A DNA stretch of 64,000 nt from Bradyrhizobium nivariense (GTDB lineage Bacteria > Pseudomonadota > Alphaproteobacteria > Rhizobiales > Xanthobacteraceae): assembly GCF_029846715.1 (NCBI RefSeq), contig NZ_JARVWW010000033.1, forward strand, positions 23,342-87,341, in the 5' to 3' direction. Below the pieces are notes generated by a model. The model saw nothing but the letters and a program-made list of their open reading frames with translations, was not told the DNA's origin and did not search any database. The position numbers were made by a program, and so were the translations under genes. Positions 16,938-25,968 of the stretch are shown piece after piece; position 1 is the stretch's first letter; the number at the start of each line of letters is the position of its first letter.

Positions 16938-18161
16938 ATGAAAAATTCTCCGGAGCTCTACCTCTCCGCCCGGGAAGCCGCCGCCGAGCTCGCGATCTCG
17001 CCGGCCACGCTCTACGCCTATGTCAGCCGCGGCCTGATCCGCTCCGAGCCGACGCCGGACTCGCGAAAAAACCGCTACCGCGCCGAGGACGTCCGCGTCC
17101 TGAAGGAGCGCCGGGTGCCGTCGCCGGAGCCGCGCGGCCTGCGCAGCTTCGATGCCGATTTGCCGGTGATGGACACGGAGATCTCCACCATCACAGAGGA
17201 CGGCGCGATCTATCGCGGCGTCAATTGTGTCGATCTCGCCGAGAACGACACGCTGGAGCACACCGCGACGCTTCTGTGGGACGTCTCCGGCGTCGATCCG
17301 TTCGCGCCGGACAACTTTCCCGCGGTATCCGATGAGATGCGCTTGATCGCGCAGGCCGCGCGCCGCGCCGCGCCGATCGATCGCGCCATCGCTGTGCTGG
17401 CGCTCGCATCGAGCGCGGATCCCCGCGCCTTCACCCGCGCGCATGATGGGCGTGCGATGGTCGGTGCACGCATTGTCCGGCTTCTGGTCGCGACCATGCT
17501 CAATGCGGAGCCGTCGGCCGAGCCGTTGCACCAGCAGATCGCCAAGGGCTGGGCGCCCGACAACAAGCACGCGGCCGATCTCATCCGCCGCGCGCTGGTT
17601 CTGCTCGCCGAGCATGAATTGAACGCGTCCACCTTCACCGCGCGCTGCGCGGCCTCGACCGGCCTCAATCTTTATGACTCCGTCATCGCCGGCCTCGCCG
17701 CGCTGAAGGGACCGAAGCACGGCGGCGCCGGCGTGCTCGCCTCGCAGCTCGTCAAGGCACTGGTGGATCGTGATGTCGAGCCAATGGTCCGCGAACGCGT
17801 CGCACTCGGCGAACGCTTTGCCGGCTTCGGTCACGGCGTCTACAAGCGGGGCGATCGGCGCGCGCAGTCGCTCCTGAATGCCCTGGCCCGCGCCGGCGCA
17901 CCGCGCAAATTCACCCGCGAAGTGCCGGAGCGCATCGCTGAAGCGACCGGCGAGCTCGTCAACATCGACTATGCGCTCGCGGTCCTCGTGCACGCGCTGC
18001 GCCTGCCCGGAGGCAGCGAGCTCGCGCTGTTTGCGATGGCGCGCAGCGTCGGCTGGATCGCGCATGCCAGTGAGCAGCTGCAGCACGGCAAGCTGATCCG
18101 CCCACGGGCGCGCTATGTAGGACCGGCGCCGGGGCGGAGAGCGGTGGCGTCCAAAGAGTAG
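16938..18161 (+). CDS. Citrate synthase family protein with N-terminal helix-turn-helix domain
   Basis: A protein of 407 residues. Residues 1-70 form a MerR/excisionase-like winged helix: YLSAREAAAELAISPATLYA, then YVSRGLIRSEPTPDSRKNRY and RAEDVRVLKERR. From about residue 90 onwards it is a citrate synthase: IYRGVNCVDLAENDTLEHTA, EHELNASTFTARCAAST (first His), LAALKGPKHGGAGVLASQLV (second His), and RFAGFGHGVYKRGDRRAQSL (third His), with the normal HRVY replaced by HGVY. It may be a metabolite-sensing regulator, an active enzyme, or both. It diverges from the shorter citrate synthase across two palindromes, its likely binding sites. The fusion itself is plain in the sequence. Confidence 0.85.
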   Translation: MKNSPELYLSAREAAAELAISPATLYAYVSRGLIRSEPTPDSRKNRYRAEDVRVLKERRVPSPEPRGLRSFDADLPVMDTEISTITEDGAIYRGVNCVDLAENDTLEHTATLLWDVSGVDPFAPDNFPAVSDEMRLIAQAARRAAPIDRAIAVLALASSADPRAFTRAHDGRAMVGARIVRLLVATMLNAEPSAEPLHQQIAKGWAPDNKHAADLIRRALVLLAEHELNASTFTARCAASTGLNLYDSVIAGLAALKGPKHGGAGVLASQLVKALVDRDVEPMVRERVALGERFAGFGHGVYKRGDRRAQSLLNALARAGAPRKFTREVPERIAEATGELVNIDYALAVLVHALRLPGGSELALFAMARSVGWIAHASEQLQHGKLIRPRARYVGPAPGRRAVASKE

Positions 18162-18276
18162 GCCATACCACGGTCGCGCGGGACAGCCATCCGGCGCACA
18201 ATATTGTGTCAGGAACCGATTGCCACTTGTTCCTGTTCCACTACAGTTCAGGCCTACTTTTTTTTCTGATCGCACC

Positions 18277-19671
18277 ATGTTGCAGCGCCGCGAGTTGGAC
18301 TATTGCCCGCCTGCACCGGATCCGCCGCCCATCCGGCTGGGATTTGTCGAGCTATTGATCAGATTGAAGCGAAACCCGCTCGAATGCTGGAGTGCGGATT
18401 TTTTCCACGAGCCTATCGCCAAACTTCGGCTGCCATTCGCTGACGCTTTGCTGGTCCATGATCCTCACGCCATCAAGCGTGTGCTGATGGACAATGCAAA
18501 GAACTATCGGAAAGATGCGATCCAGCGCCGCATCCTCGCGTCCGGTCTGTCCGATGGTTTGTTGAGCGTCGAAGGCGAGCGTTGGGAGCTGCAACGAAGA
18601 ATTCTCGCACCCATATTCGCTCGCAGGAGCGTCAACTCTTTCACCAAGGCCATGCTGTCGGCTGCCGACGGACTGGCCGCACGATGGACAGCATTGGGGC
18701 CCGGCGCCACCGTCGATGTCGCCGCAGAGATGGCTCTGGTCACTCTGAACGTGCTCGCGCTCACGATCTTTTCTGACGGGATCGGTGGCGACTTCGATGA
18801 ATTTCGGGAGGCCATGAATGCGTATTTCAGCGTGGTCGGCCGCATCGGGGTGCTCGATCTGTTCGGCGTCCCCAAATTCGTGCCACGCCCGGGCCATCGC
18901 CGCTTGCGTCGCACGATGGCTTACTTCGAAGGGGTTATCGAGACAATCATACGCACGAGACAGCAACGGCTTGCGGCTATTGCCGCAAACGAGGGGCCGG
19001 ACGACCTTTTGACGCTGCTGTTGCGTTCGCTGGATCCCTCGACCGGCCGGCAACTCAGCCCCACGGAGGTTCGCTCCAACATCCTCACTTTTCTTTCGGC
19101 GGGACATGAGACGACTGCCAACACGCTCGCGTGGTCGATCTTTTTGCTTTCGCAGGTGCCGGAATGGCGATCGCGCGTCGCGGAGGAAGCTGAACGGGAG
19201 TTGTCGGATCCGGGGGATGACCTGGCCGACCGGCTGATCGTGACCAAGGCAGTTATCGAAGAAGCGCTTCGCCTCTACCCGCCGATCGCCGCACTGAGCC
19301 GGGCCGCGCTCGATGCCGATGTGCTGGGTGAAATCGCGGTCATGCCAGGATCGCTGATCGTGATCGCGCCCTATGTTCTCCATCGACATCGCGCCCTGTG
19401 GAGCCGCCCGGATGCATTCGATCCCTCACGATTTCTACCGGAGGCCCGCAGCGGAATTCCACGTTTTGCCTACTTGCCTTTCGGGATGGGGCCTCGGACC
19501 TGTATCGGCTCGACCTTTGCCTTGCAGGAGGCTGCAATCGTCCTGGCCGTCCTGACCCGCCATTTCCAGATGCAGCTGCTGTCGCACGCCGAAGTCTGGC
19601 CCCTCCCGCGCATTACGTTGCGTCCCGCAAAGGGGCTGCCGATGCGATTAATTCAGAGCAAGGCCCTTTAG
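18277..19671 (+). CDS. Cytochrome P450
   Basis: A protein of 464 residues. The I-helix oxygen-binding motif is FLSAGHETTANTLAW, the K-helix ExxR is VIEEALRLYPPI, and the heme loop is LPFGMGPRTCIGSTFALQEA with the Cys ligand. The N-terminus has no membrane anchor, so it is probably soluble and served by ferredoxin or a reductase encoded elsewhere. The ATG at 18277 gives a normal length; an in-frame TTG at 18220 with AGGA upstream would add 19 residues. It precedes the amidase on the same strand by about 200 bases, so a shared pathway is possible but not shown. Confidence 0.9.
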   Translation: MLQRRELDYCPPAPDPPPIRLGFVELLIRLKRNPLECWSADFFHEPIAKLRLPFADALLVHDPHAIKRVLMDNAKNYRKDAIQRRILASGLSDGLLSVEGERWELQRRILAPIFARRSVNSFTKAMLSAADGLAARWTALGPGATVDVAAEMALVTLNVLALTIFSDGIGGDFDEFREAMNAYFSVVGRIGVLDLFGVPKFVPRPGHRRLRRTMAYFEGVIETIIRTRQQRLAAIAANEGPDDLLTLLLRSLDPSTGRQLSPTEVRSNILTFLSAGHETTANTLAWSIFLLSQVPEWRSRVAEEAERELSDPGDDLADRLIVTKAVIEEALRLYPPIAALSRAALDADVLGEIAVMPGSLIVIAPYVLHRHRALWSRPDAFDPSRFLPEARSGIPRFAYLPFGMGPRTCIGSTFALQEAAIVLAVLTRHFQMQLLSHAEVWPLPRITLRPAKGLPMRLIQSKAL

Positions 19672-19867
19672 AGGTTGATGACCTCAAGTTCGTCCGGCTC
19701 GGCGAGGAAGATCGATCTGTAGACCGTACGAGACGTCGCCAGCACTCGCGTGCCCGTTCATCGCCGGATCAGTGCAGTTCACGGCAACAGGTGAGCGCTT
19801 AATTGCTTTCCGTGCTGTCCACCCCCGGGCAGGCTTGCAGCATCTTCTATCGCCTCGGGAGCCATTC

Positions 19868-21250
19868 GTGTCGCAAGCCGTCCTACCCAGCCGAAGCCGA
19901 GCCCTTCGCACGCCCGCCGAACTCACTTCGGCCATCGCAACGGCATACGAGCGCATCGAACGTGACCAACACCGCAATTGCTGGGTCCATGTGAGGCCGA
20001 TGGCGGAGGCGCTGGCGCAGGCTGAGGCGCTCGCGCGGCGCGGCGCGCAAGGCGAATTCCTGCCGCTCCTCGGCGTGCCATTCGGCGTGAAGGACAACAT
20101 CGACGTGGAGGGCATGCCGACCACGGCGGCCTGTCCGTCCTTCGCCTATGTTGCGGAGCGATCGGCCCGGTGCGTCGAGCGCCTGGCCGCAGCGGGCGCA
20201 ATCTGTCTCGGCAAGACAAACCTGGATCAGTTCGCCACCGGGCTCTCCGGCGCCCGGTCGCCTTACGGCGTCTGCCCGAGCGCGGCTGACGATCGCTACA
20301 TCTCGGGCGGGTCGAGCTCCGGTTCGGCTGTCGCCGTGGCCGCCGGCCATGTCGCTTTTTCACTCGGAACCGACACCGGCGGCTCGGGCCGGATACCGGC
20401 AGGTTTCAACGGCATCATCGGAATCAAGCCGACGGTCGGGTTTGTCTCATCCCGCGGGCTCGTCCCGAACTGTCCGACGATCGATTGTCCATCGATCTTT
20501 TGCAATTCCGCAGCCGAAGGCAAACTGTTGCTGGAGCTCATTGAGGGCTTTGATGAAGAAGATCCCTACAGCCGGAAGGCGCTCGGCCCGTCATCGGCTT
20601 TCCCCCAGGAATTCCGCTTCGGACGCATTTCTGGCGGTCAGCTGAACTCGTTCGGTATGCCCGAATGCGACGCGCTCTACGAACAGGCTTGCGAGAGGCT
20701 TGTGGGGTTGGGAGGACGGGCCCTTGAGACTGACTTCACGCCTTTCGCCGAGGCCGGCGAGATGCTGTTTTCAGGGCCCTGGATCGCTGAGCGCTATGCG
20801 GCGATCAGCAAGCTCCTCGACATTGATCGGAGCAATTTGCTGGAGGTTACGCGCAAAGTCCTGGATTCTGCAGCGCAGTTTACAGCGGCAGATGCGTTCG
20901 CCGCGCAACACCGTCTCCTGAAGCTGCGGCGGCAGGTCCAGTTACTGTTCAAACAGATCGATGTCTTGATGGTGCCCACCGCACCGCGTCCCTTCACCAT
21001 TGCTGAAATGCTGGAGGATCCCATCACGCTCAATAGCCGTCTGGGTCACTACTCCTACTTCGCCAATCTTCTGGACCTGTGCGCGGTGGCGCTTCCCAAT
21101 ACGACGCTCCCCACCGGCATGCCCATGGGCGTCACCCTGCTGGCACCCGCATGGCACGATCACGCCCTCCTGGACTTTGCCTCGCGATGGCAGCCGAAAG
21201 ATCGTGGCGCTCTCTTCGGTCTGAAAGTCTATTCACGTACCGCCGGTTAG
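19868..21250 (+). CDS. Amidase, allophanate-hydrolase (AtzF) type amidase domain
   Basis: A protein of 460 residues. Catalytic elements are LGVPFGVKDNIDVEGMPTTA (Lys), ISGGSSSGSAVAVAAG (cis-Ser) and LGTDTGGSGRIPAGFNGI (nucleophilic Ser), followed by GIKPTVGFVSSRGLVPNCPT. The DxDGMPTTAACP and SSRGLVP forms are those of AtzF/allophanate hydrolases, which cleave allophanate to CO2 and ammonia. The second, C-terminal domain of full-length ~600-residue allophanate hydrolases is absent. The GTG at 19868 has GGGAG 6 bases upstream and is preferred to further-upstream codons. Its stop overlaps the convergent Crp-type regulator, next to a solute importer, pointing to nitrogen-compound use. Confidence 0.85.
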   Translation: MSQAVLPSRSRALRTPAELTSAIATAYERIERDQHRNCWVHVRPMAEALAQAEALARRGAQGEFLPLLGVPFGVKDNIDVEGMPTTAACPSFAYVAERSARCVERLAAAGAICLGKTNLDQFATGLSGARSPYGVCPSAADDRYISGGSSSGSAVAVAAGHVAFSLGTDTGGSGRIPAGFNGIIGIKPTVGFVSSRGLVPNCPTIDCPSIFCNSAAEGKLLLELIEGFDEEDPYSRKALGPSSAFPQEFRFGRISGGQLNSFGMPECDALYEQACERLVGLGGRALETDFTPFAEAGEMLFSGPWIAERYAAISKLLDIDRSNLLEVTRKVLDSAAQFTAADAFAAQHRLLKLRRQVQLLFKQIDVLMVPTAPRPFTIAEMLEDPITLNSRLGHYSYFANLLDLCAVALPNTTLPTGMPMGVTLLAPAWHDHALLDFASRWQPKDRGALFGLKVYSRTAG

Positions 21251-21972
21251 ACGAGTTCGAGATCGAGTGCGCGCAAATTCAGGATGACGATCAGACCCCT
21301 GTCGTAGCGGATGATGCCTCTCGCCTGCATGCGCGAGAGCTGCACCGTCACCCATTGTCGTGTCGCTCCGATCAGGTTGGCGAGATCGCCATGGGTGAAC
21401 GGAATGCCGATCACGATCTCACGGCCCTGCTGCGATCCGTAGATCTTCGAGAGAAAGATGAGCAGACGCTGCAGCCGCTCGGTAACCGACCGAGTGCCGA
21501 GCATTTGCGCCATGGCCGAATAGCATCTCGCCTTGAAGGCCAGCGCGTCCAGAAGCGCAACCGCGATGGTCGCCGACTGCAGCGCAAGTTCGCGCAGGGC
21601 GGGGCCAGGCAGAAACAGAAGCCGGCTGCGCTCAATTGCAACCGAAGACCACATATGCGCGCCGGCGCCGAAGAGGTCCGGCCCGCCCACGAAATTTCCA
21701 CCAAACCAGTAGGCGAGCGTCACCTCACGCCCGGAGGGTGCTGCATAATAGCTGCGGATCCGGCCGGATTCGATCAGATATATGCCGCTCTGCGTGTCGC
21801 CCTGGCGCCAGATATGCTTGCCGATGTCGAGAATCTCGTGACGGCCAATTGCAAGGACGCGACGCCGGTCAGCCTCACTCAGCGGATCGAGCAAACCCGG
21901 CAGCGACCTGACCAGAGTATCCGACTCGGCCAGCATGATCCCGGCCGTAGTCCTGAGTGTTGCCGCTGACAT
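21247..21972 (-). CDS. Crp/Fnr-family transcriptional regulator
   Basis: A protein of 241 residues. An N-terminal cyclic-nucleotide-binding-like β-roll (DIGKHIWRQGDTQSGIYLIESG) leads through a long helix to a winged helix containing FTHGDLANLIGATRQWVTVQ, a Crp-type recognition helix. The β-roll lacks the RxSRS-type cAMP-binding residues of E. coli Crp and shows no Fnr cysteine cluster, so the signal is unknown. The ATG at 21972 has GGAG 7 bases upstream. It is transcribed after, and on the same strand as, the ABC importer genes and convergent with the amidase; it likely controls one or both. Confidence 0.88.
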   Translation of the reverse strand: MSAATLRTTAGIMLAESDTLVRSLPGLLDPLSEADRRRVLAIGRHEILDIGKHIWRQGDTQSGIYLIESGRIRSYYAAPSGREVTLAYWFGGNFVGGPDLFGAGAHMWSSVAIERSRLLFLPGPALRELALQSATIAVALLDALAFKARCYSAMAQMLGTRSVTERLQRLLIFLSKIYGSQQGREIVIGIPFTHGDLANLIGATRQWVTVQLSRMQARGIIRYDRGLIVILNLRALDLELV

Positions 21973-22033
21973 CTGCCCACTCCCTCGTAGCCGGAGCAGA
22001 TCCATTCAAGAGCCATGCCAGCCCGCACTGAGC

Positions 22034-22912
22034 TTAGGTCACTGTTTCCATTTGCTCGAACGCCTTGCGGCCTTCGGTCCGGATCAGATCAAGGCAATCC
22101 CGCTTGAGGGCGAGATAGGCGGGATCGGTCAGGATGGCGCTGGAACGCGGGCGCGGCAGGCCCACGGAAAGATCCCGCAGGATACGGCCCGGCCCGGCGC
22201 TCATGATCAGCACGCGATCCGACAGGAGAATGGCTTCGTCGATATCGTGCGTGACGAAAACGATGGTGGCGTTGATCCGGTCGCGAAGCTCCAGAAGGTT
22301 ATCCTGCATCACCGCCCGGGTCTGCGCGTCCAAAGCACCGAACGGCTCGTCCATGAGCAGGACACGCGGCTGGTTTGCGAGGGCGCGCGCAATCGCCACG
22401 CGCTGCTGCATGCCGCCTGAAAGCGTATGCGGATAGGCGTTCGCGAATTTTGTCAGCCCGATCATTTCGATCAGGTCGTTAGCGATCCGCAGCGCCTCCG
22501 CCTTCGACTTGCCGAGCGCGCGCGGCCCATGAGCGATATTGCGGCGCACCGATTTCCACGGAAACAGATGCGGCTGCTGGAAGACCATCCCTATATCAGG
22601 TCGGGGTGCCAGCATTGGCTCGCCAGCCACCATGACCTGGCCTTCGAACGGCCGTTCGAGGCCTGCCATCGCATTCAAAAGCGTAGACTTGCCGCAGCCC
22701 GACGGACCCACGAGCGAGACGAATTCGCCCGACATGACCGCCAGAGACACCCGGTCCACCGCCATAACCTGGCCGCGCGGCACATCGAAGACGATGCTCA
22801 AATCCTCGACGCGGATGATCGCTTGAGGTGTTGCCGATGAAGGTGCGGGCGCAGCATCCACCAGCCGGAGCGGTGGGGGCGGACGAAGCGGGTTGTGCAT
22901 CATCGCCACCAT
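22034..22912 (-). CDS. ABC transporter ATP-binding protein, nitrate/sulfonate/taurine type
   Basis: An ATPase of 292 residues. The Walker A is LVGPSGCGKSTLLNAMAGL, the Q-loop is GMVFQQPHLFPWKSV, the signature is LSGGMQQRVAIARALA and the Walker B is VLLMDEPFGALDAQT, with the switch His in VTHDIDEAI. The run PHLFPWKSVRRNI is typical of the SsuB/TauB/NrtD group. An N-terminal proline-rich extension of ~30 residues precedes the domain. Its start overlaps the permease gene by 13 bases. It powers uptake of an organosulfur, nitrogen or pyrimidine-like solute; the ligand is set by the binding protein at 23676-24677. Confidence 0.9.
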   Translation of the reverse strand: MVAMMHNPLRPPPPLRLVDAAPAPSSATPQAIIRVEDLSIVFDVPRGQVMAVDRVSLAVMSGEFVSLVGPSGCGKSTLLNAMAGLERPFEGQVMVAGEPMLAPRPDIGMVFQQPHLFPWKSVRRNIAHGPRALGKSKAEALRIANDLIEMIGLTKFANAYPHTLSGGMQQRVAIARALANQPRVLLMDEPFGALDAQTRAVMQDNLLELRDRINATIVFVTHDIDEAILLSDRVLIMSAGPGRILRDLSVGLPRPRSSAILTDPAYLALKRDCLDLIRTEGRKAFEQMETVT

Positions 22913-23679
22913 ACGGCACGTTCAGCGATTGCCGCGAAGGAACGGTCGGCCACGAATGAGAGCAATCCGAGCGCCGCCAGCCCTCCCATGACCTGTCCGG
23001 TCTGCATGTTCTGTTGCGCAATCTCGATCCGGTAAACGATGCCGGCAAACGCGCCCGCCAGCTCAGCGGCGACCAGCGTGTAAAAGGAGATGCTTACGGC
23101 GGTGCGCAGGCCGACAACGATGTAGGGAAGCGCGCCCAGCAGGACGATCTCCGATAGCATCTGCCGGCGTGGCGTGCCGAGCATCTGCGCGGCGCGAATG
23201 AGGCCGCGGTCGACCTTCTGCACGCCGATATGGGTCGCGAGCCACACGGTGAAGAACACGCCCCAGACGACCAGAAACAGTTTGCCGGCCTCCGACAGCC
23301 CGAACCAGAGGATCACGATCGGCACAAAGGCGATTGGGGGGATCGGGCGAAGAATATGGAACAACGGAGAGAGCAGGCTTGAGACCAGCCGGAACTGGCC
23401 TGTCAGGACGCCCAGCATGATCCCGCCCGTGGCACCGATCAAAAATCCCGCAGTGACGCGGAAGAGGCTCGCTGAAAGGTCGCTGAAAAACTGACCGCTA
23501 TGGATCCAGTCAAGGACGGCGACAGCTACCGTCGAAGGTGGCGGAAACAGCACCGCGTTGACGATCCGCAATCGTGCGATCAATTCCCATGCGCCGACGA
23601 AGGTTGGCACGGAGAGCACACCGACAAGCACGCTCAGGCGCCCGGCCGCGTTCGCACGGTTGCCTACGCCGGCGCTCAT
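22900..23679 (-). CDS. ABC transporter permease, SsuC/TauC type
   Basis: A protein of 259 residues with about six membrane segments. It opens VLVGVLSVPTFVGAWELIAR and contains LFPPPSTVAVAV. The EAA loop region reads GLIRAAQMLGTPRRQMLSEI, the coupling helix that contacts the ATPase, preceded by LRPIPPIAFVPIVILWFGLS, the SsuC/TauC hallmark. It overlaps the binding-protein gene by ATGA and the ATPase gene by 13 bases, so the three are co-translated. It forms the inner-membrane channel, probably as a homodimer. Confidence 0.9.
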   Translation of the reverse strand: MSAGVGNRANAAGRLSVLVGVLSVPTFVGAWELIARLRIVNAVLFPPPSTVAVAVLDWIHSGQFFSDLSASLFRVTAGFLIGATGGIMLGVLTGQFRLVSSLLSPLFHILRPIPPIAFVPIVILWFGLSEAGKLFLVVWGVFFTVWLATHIGVQKVDRGLIRAAQMLGTPRRQMLSEIVLLGALPYIVVGLRTAVSISFYTLVAAELAGAFAGIVYRIEIAQQNMQTGQVMGGLAALGLLSFVADRSFAAIAERAVWWR

Positions 23680-24677
23680 GGATTGGCCGACAGCGTCACA
23701 CGTGCGGCATCAAGCGCTTTCAGCGGAGCGGTCGCAATGATCTTCGAGAAATCGGGCATTACCGCCCCGGGCGGATGATTGCCGGTATCGAGCCGCCAGG
23801 CAGCGTGCGTTTTTAGCGTCTCGAGCAGCCTGTCGTCGATGCGCACGTGATAGATGTAATCCGACCAGATCGCCGCCAGCTCGTCGCGCTTCATGCCGGT
23901 TGCTGCGGCAACGACGTCGATCGCTTCGTTCGGATGAGCCTTGACCCAGCCTTCGGCTTCAATGAGGGCAGCCAGGAATTTGCCGACGACCGCGGGGGAG
24001 GCCTCCAGATAGGATCGCATCACAACGATGTTGAAGGTCTCCGAGTAGAGCCCCTTCGTATCGAGCAGGACGGCGCCCTCGCCAAGAGCCTTCTTTGCAT
24101 TCGCTACATGCGGCTCCCAGGTGTCGAACGCATCAATGCTCCCCGCCGCCAGTGCGGGAAGCATCTCCTGCGGCCGAAGATTGACGAGCGTAACGTCCTT
24201 GGCGGTCAGTCCCGCCGCCTTCAACAGAACCGCCGTGTAGACCTCACTACCCGTCCCGGCCGTGAAGCCGATGCGTTTACCGCGCAAATCCGCTTTCGCC
24301 CTGATTGCGGCGGACGCGGCCGTCATCGTCTTCAGATCCGAATATTCCATGCCGGCGACGAAGGCGATTGGCTGCTGGGCCATCGCGGCCGCCGTGACCG
24401 GAGCTTCGGCGGTCGTTGCGATATCCGCTCCACCTCCCACCACCGTATCGAGGCACTGCTTTCCGCTCGTGAAATTCGAGACGGAGATATCGAGTCCCTG
24501 CTTGGCGAAGAAGCCGTTCGTCTTGGCGACGATCGCGAGGCCCGAAATCGGGCCAAGATTCTGCGCAAGCCGCGCCTTCAGCACATCTTCGGCTCTAGCC
24601 CGGGAACCGGGATTCAAGACGCCCGCATATGCTGAGATCGCAAACAAAACCATGCGAAGAGCTGTTTTCGAGCGCAT
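23676..24677 (-). CDS. ABC transporter solute-binding protein, NMT1/SsuA-like
   Basis: A protein of 333 residues with a Sec signal ending near SRARAEDV. The mature protein reads KARLAQNLGPISGLAIVAKT, then NGFFAKQGLDISVSNFTSGK, the NMT1/SsuA-like fold used for sulfonates, nitrate, taurine or thiamine precursors. GGADIATTAEAPVTAAAMAQ and GKRIGFTAGTGSEVYTAVLL form ligand-loop motifs. It is first in the operon (binding protein, permease, ATPase, then a Crp-type gene). The nearby allophanate-hydrolase-type amidase suggests the ligand is a nitrogen compound; this is inference only. Confidence 0.87.
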   Translation of the reverse strand: MRSKTALRMVLFAISAYAGVLNPGSRARAEDVLKARLAQNLGPISGLAIVAKTNGFFAKQGLDISVSNFTSGKQCLDTVVGGGADIATTAEAPVTAAAMAQQPIAFVAGMEYSDLKTMTAASAAIRAKADLRGKRIGFTAGTGSEVYTAVLLKAAGLTAKDVTLVNLRPQEMLPALAAGSIDAFDTWEPHVANAKKALGEGAVLLDTKGLYSETFNIVVMRSYLEASPAVVGKFLAALIEAEGWVKAHPNEAIDVVAAATGMKRDELAAIWSDYIYHVRIDDRLLETLKTHAAWRLDTGNHPPGAVMPDFSKIIATAPLKALDAARVTLSANP

Positions 24678-25012
24678 GCAACCACCCCCGTCATGTCGGC
24701 GGCCGCAACGGCCAGCCTATGATCGGACGAGGGTCATCCGAAGGCAACGCGCCGTGAAGCAATTAATCGACAACCTCGCCCGTTGACGGCTATTTGCGCA
24801 TCGCCGATGCGCAGGGGACTGTAATTTGGGCAACGGAGAGCTCCGTCCGCCCGCCTCTTGTGTTGCGCGAGCTCTGCCCATTCAGAGCCGGCGTGCCCTC
24901 AGCCGGAGGGACTCGGTGCCGTGCCCAGGTTACGGTGCTTTCCCGGTTGCGGTCATCATCAACGCGGGCTATCCGGCCGACGTGCTTGAGCCCGTACGCT
25001 CGGCATCGCGCT
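24678..25012. other. Intergenic gap without a supported gene
   Basis: 335 bases between the ABC binding-protein start and the DedA stop. Open frames here are short and unlike any family I know. The part next to 24678 should hold the promoter of the importer operon, but I can point to no convincing -35/-10 pair. Confidence 0.6.
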
Positions 25013-25672
25013 TCAGGCCCGCGGCTTTGCTTCCGCGACGCCGCTGCGGTGCCGCCGGCGAATGGTCCATACCGCCAGGCTCACAACGATCGCGATGCCG
25101 ACCACGGTGAGGATCCAGATGTGCTTGCCGATATGCCCGTGATGCGGCAGCCCGGCATATTCGTGCAGCGCCGACACCGCGAGCACGCCCGGCAGCACAT
25201 GCGCCGGCGCCCAGGCCAGGATCGCCGGGATGTTCACCGCGTAAAACTTCGCCGGCGCCATGCCGAGCGCCCCGGCAGTCACGGGCACGAAGGCGCGGAT
25301 CGGTGGCACGAAGCGGCCGAAGAACACCGCCCAGGCACCGAAGCGGTGGAAGAAGCTTTCGCTCTCCTCGACCACGCGCGGATAATTGGCCAGCGGCCAG
25401 GTGTTGAGGATTTCGCGCTGCTGCCGGTGCCCGATCCAGTAGGCCGAGCCGTCACCGAGCACAGCGCCAACTGCCGCCGCCAGCAGCACCCATTGCAGCT
25501 TCAGCTCGCCGCCTGGAACCAGCGCACTCAGCGCCAGGATGATGGTCGAGCCGGGGATCACCGAGCCCACAACCGGCACGGCCTCCAGCAGGGCCGCCAG
25601 GAACAGGGTCAGATAGGCCAGCCACGCATGGGCCGAGACGAATGAAATGAGGGGATCGAGAAAGGACGTCAC
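25013..25672 (-). CDS. DedA-family (SNARE-associated domain) membrane protein
   Basis: A protein of 219 residues with about five membrane helices. The DedA motif regions are LLEAVPVVGSVIPGSTIILA, GAVLGDGSAYWIGHRQQREI and FFGRFVPPIRAFVPVTAGALGM, where the F-x-R-x3-R arginines (GRFVPPIRAF) are intact. DedA proteins act in membrane homeostasis as proton-linked transporters or phospholipid flippases. The C-terminus ends in a basic tail (RRRHRS). It is a single gene between two transcription units, with a GC-rich gap of about 300 bases before cobS. Confidence 0.88.
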   Translation of the reverse strand: MTSFLDPLISFVSAHAWLAYLTLFLAALLEAVPVVGSVIPGSTIILALSALVPGGELKLQWVLLAAAVGAVLGDGSAYWIGHRQQREILNTWPLANYPRVVEESESFFHRFGAWAVFFGRFVPPIRAFVPVTAGALGMAPAKFYAVNIPAILAWAPAHVLPGVLAVSALHEYAGLPHHGHIGKHIWILTVVGIAIVVSLAVWTIRRRHRSGVAEAKPRA

Positions 25673-25968
25673 GTCGTCTCTGTGGTTGGATTGGGCGTTG
25701 GGGGTCGGACCCTACATAAGTAACGGGCGGCGGTAAAAGTGCCGCCCGCGTAAGCAGGACCCCGCATCTGCACGAAATTCAAGCGTGATTCGCAAGGCAG
25801 CCCTCCAAAATCTGCGTTCCTCACCTATCTAAATGAAAAGACAATGGAACTTTGATTGGGGCGCGGGCTTCTGCCCGCACGCTGTCTCTGATAGGTTCGC
25901 GACCGCACCCAGCCGCAGCCAACGTGCAAATAACTGGTCTCGGGACCGCCCGGGGCCTCGGAGGATTG
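25673..25968. other. Intergenic gap upstream of cobS
   Basis: Contains a palindrome GCGGGCTTCTGCCCGC near 25863-25880 and another around GGGCGGCGGTAAAAGTGCCGCCCG (25726-25749). I looked for a cobalamin riboswitch core here and found none. A GGAGG ribosome site (25960-25965) sits directly before the cobS ATG. Confidence 0.55.

Noticed and set aside
25673..25968. Cobalamin riboswitch ahead of cobS
   Set aside because: I looked for the conserved B12-box core and the usual multi-stem arrangement and did not find them; only simple palindromes are present.
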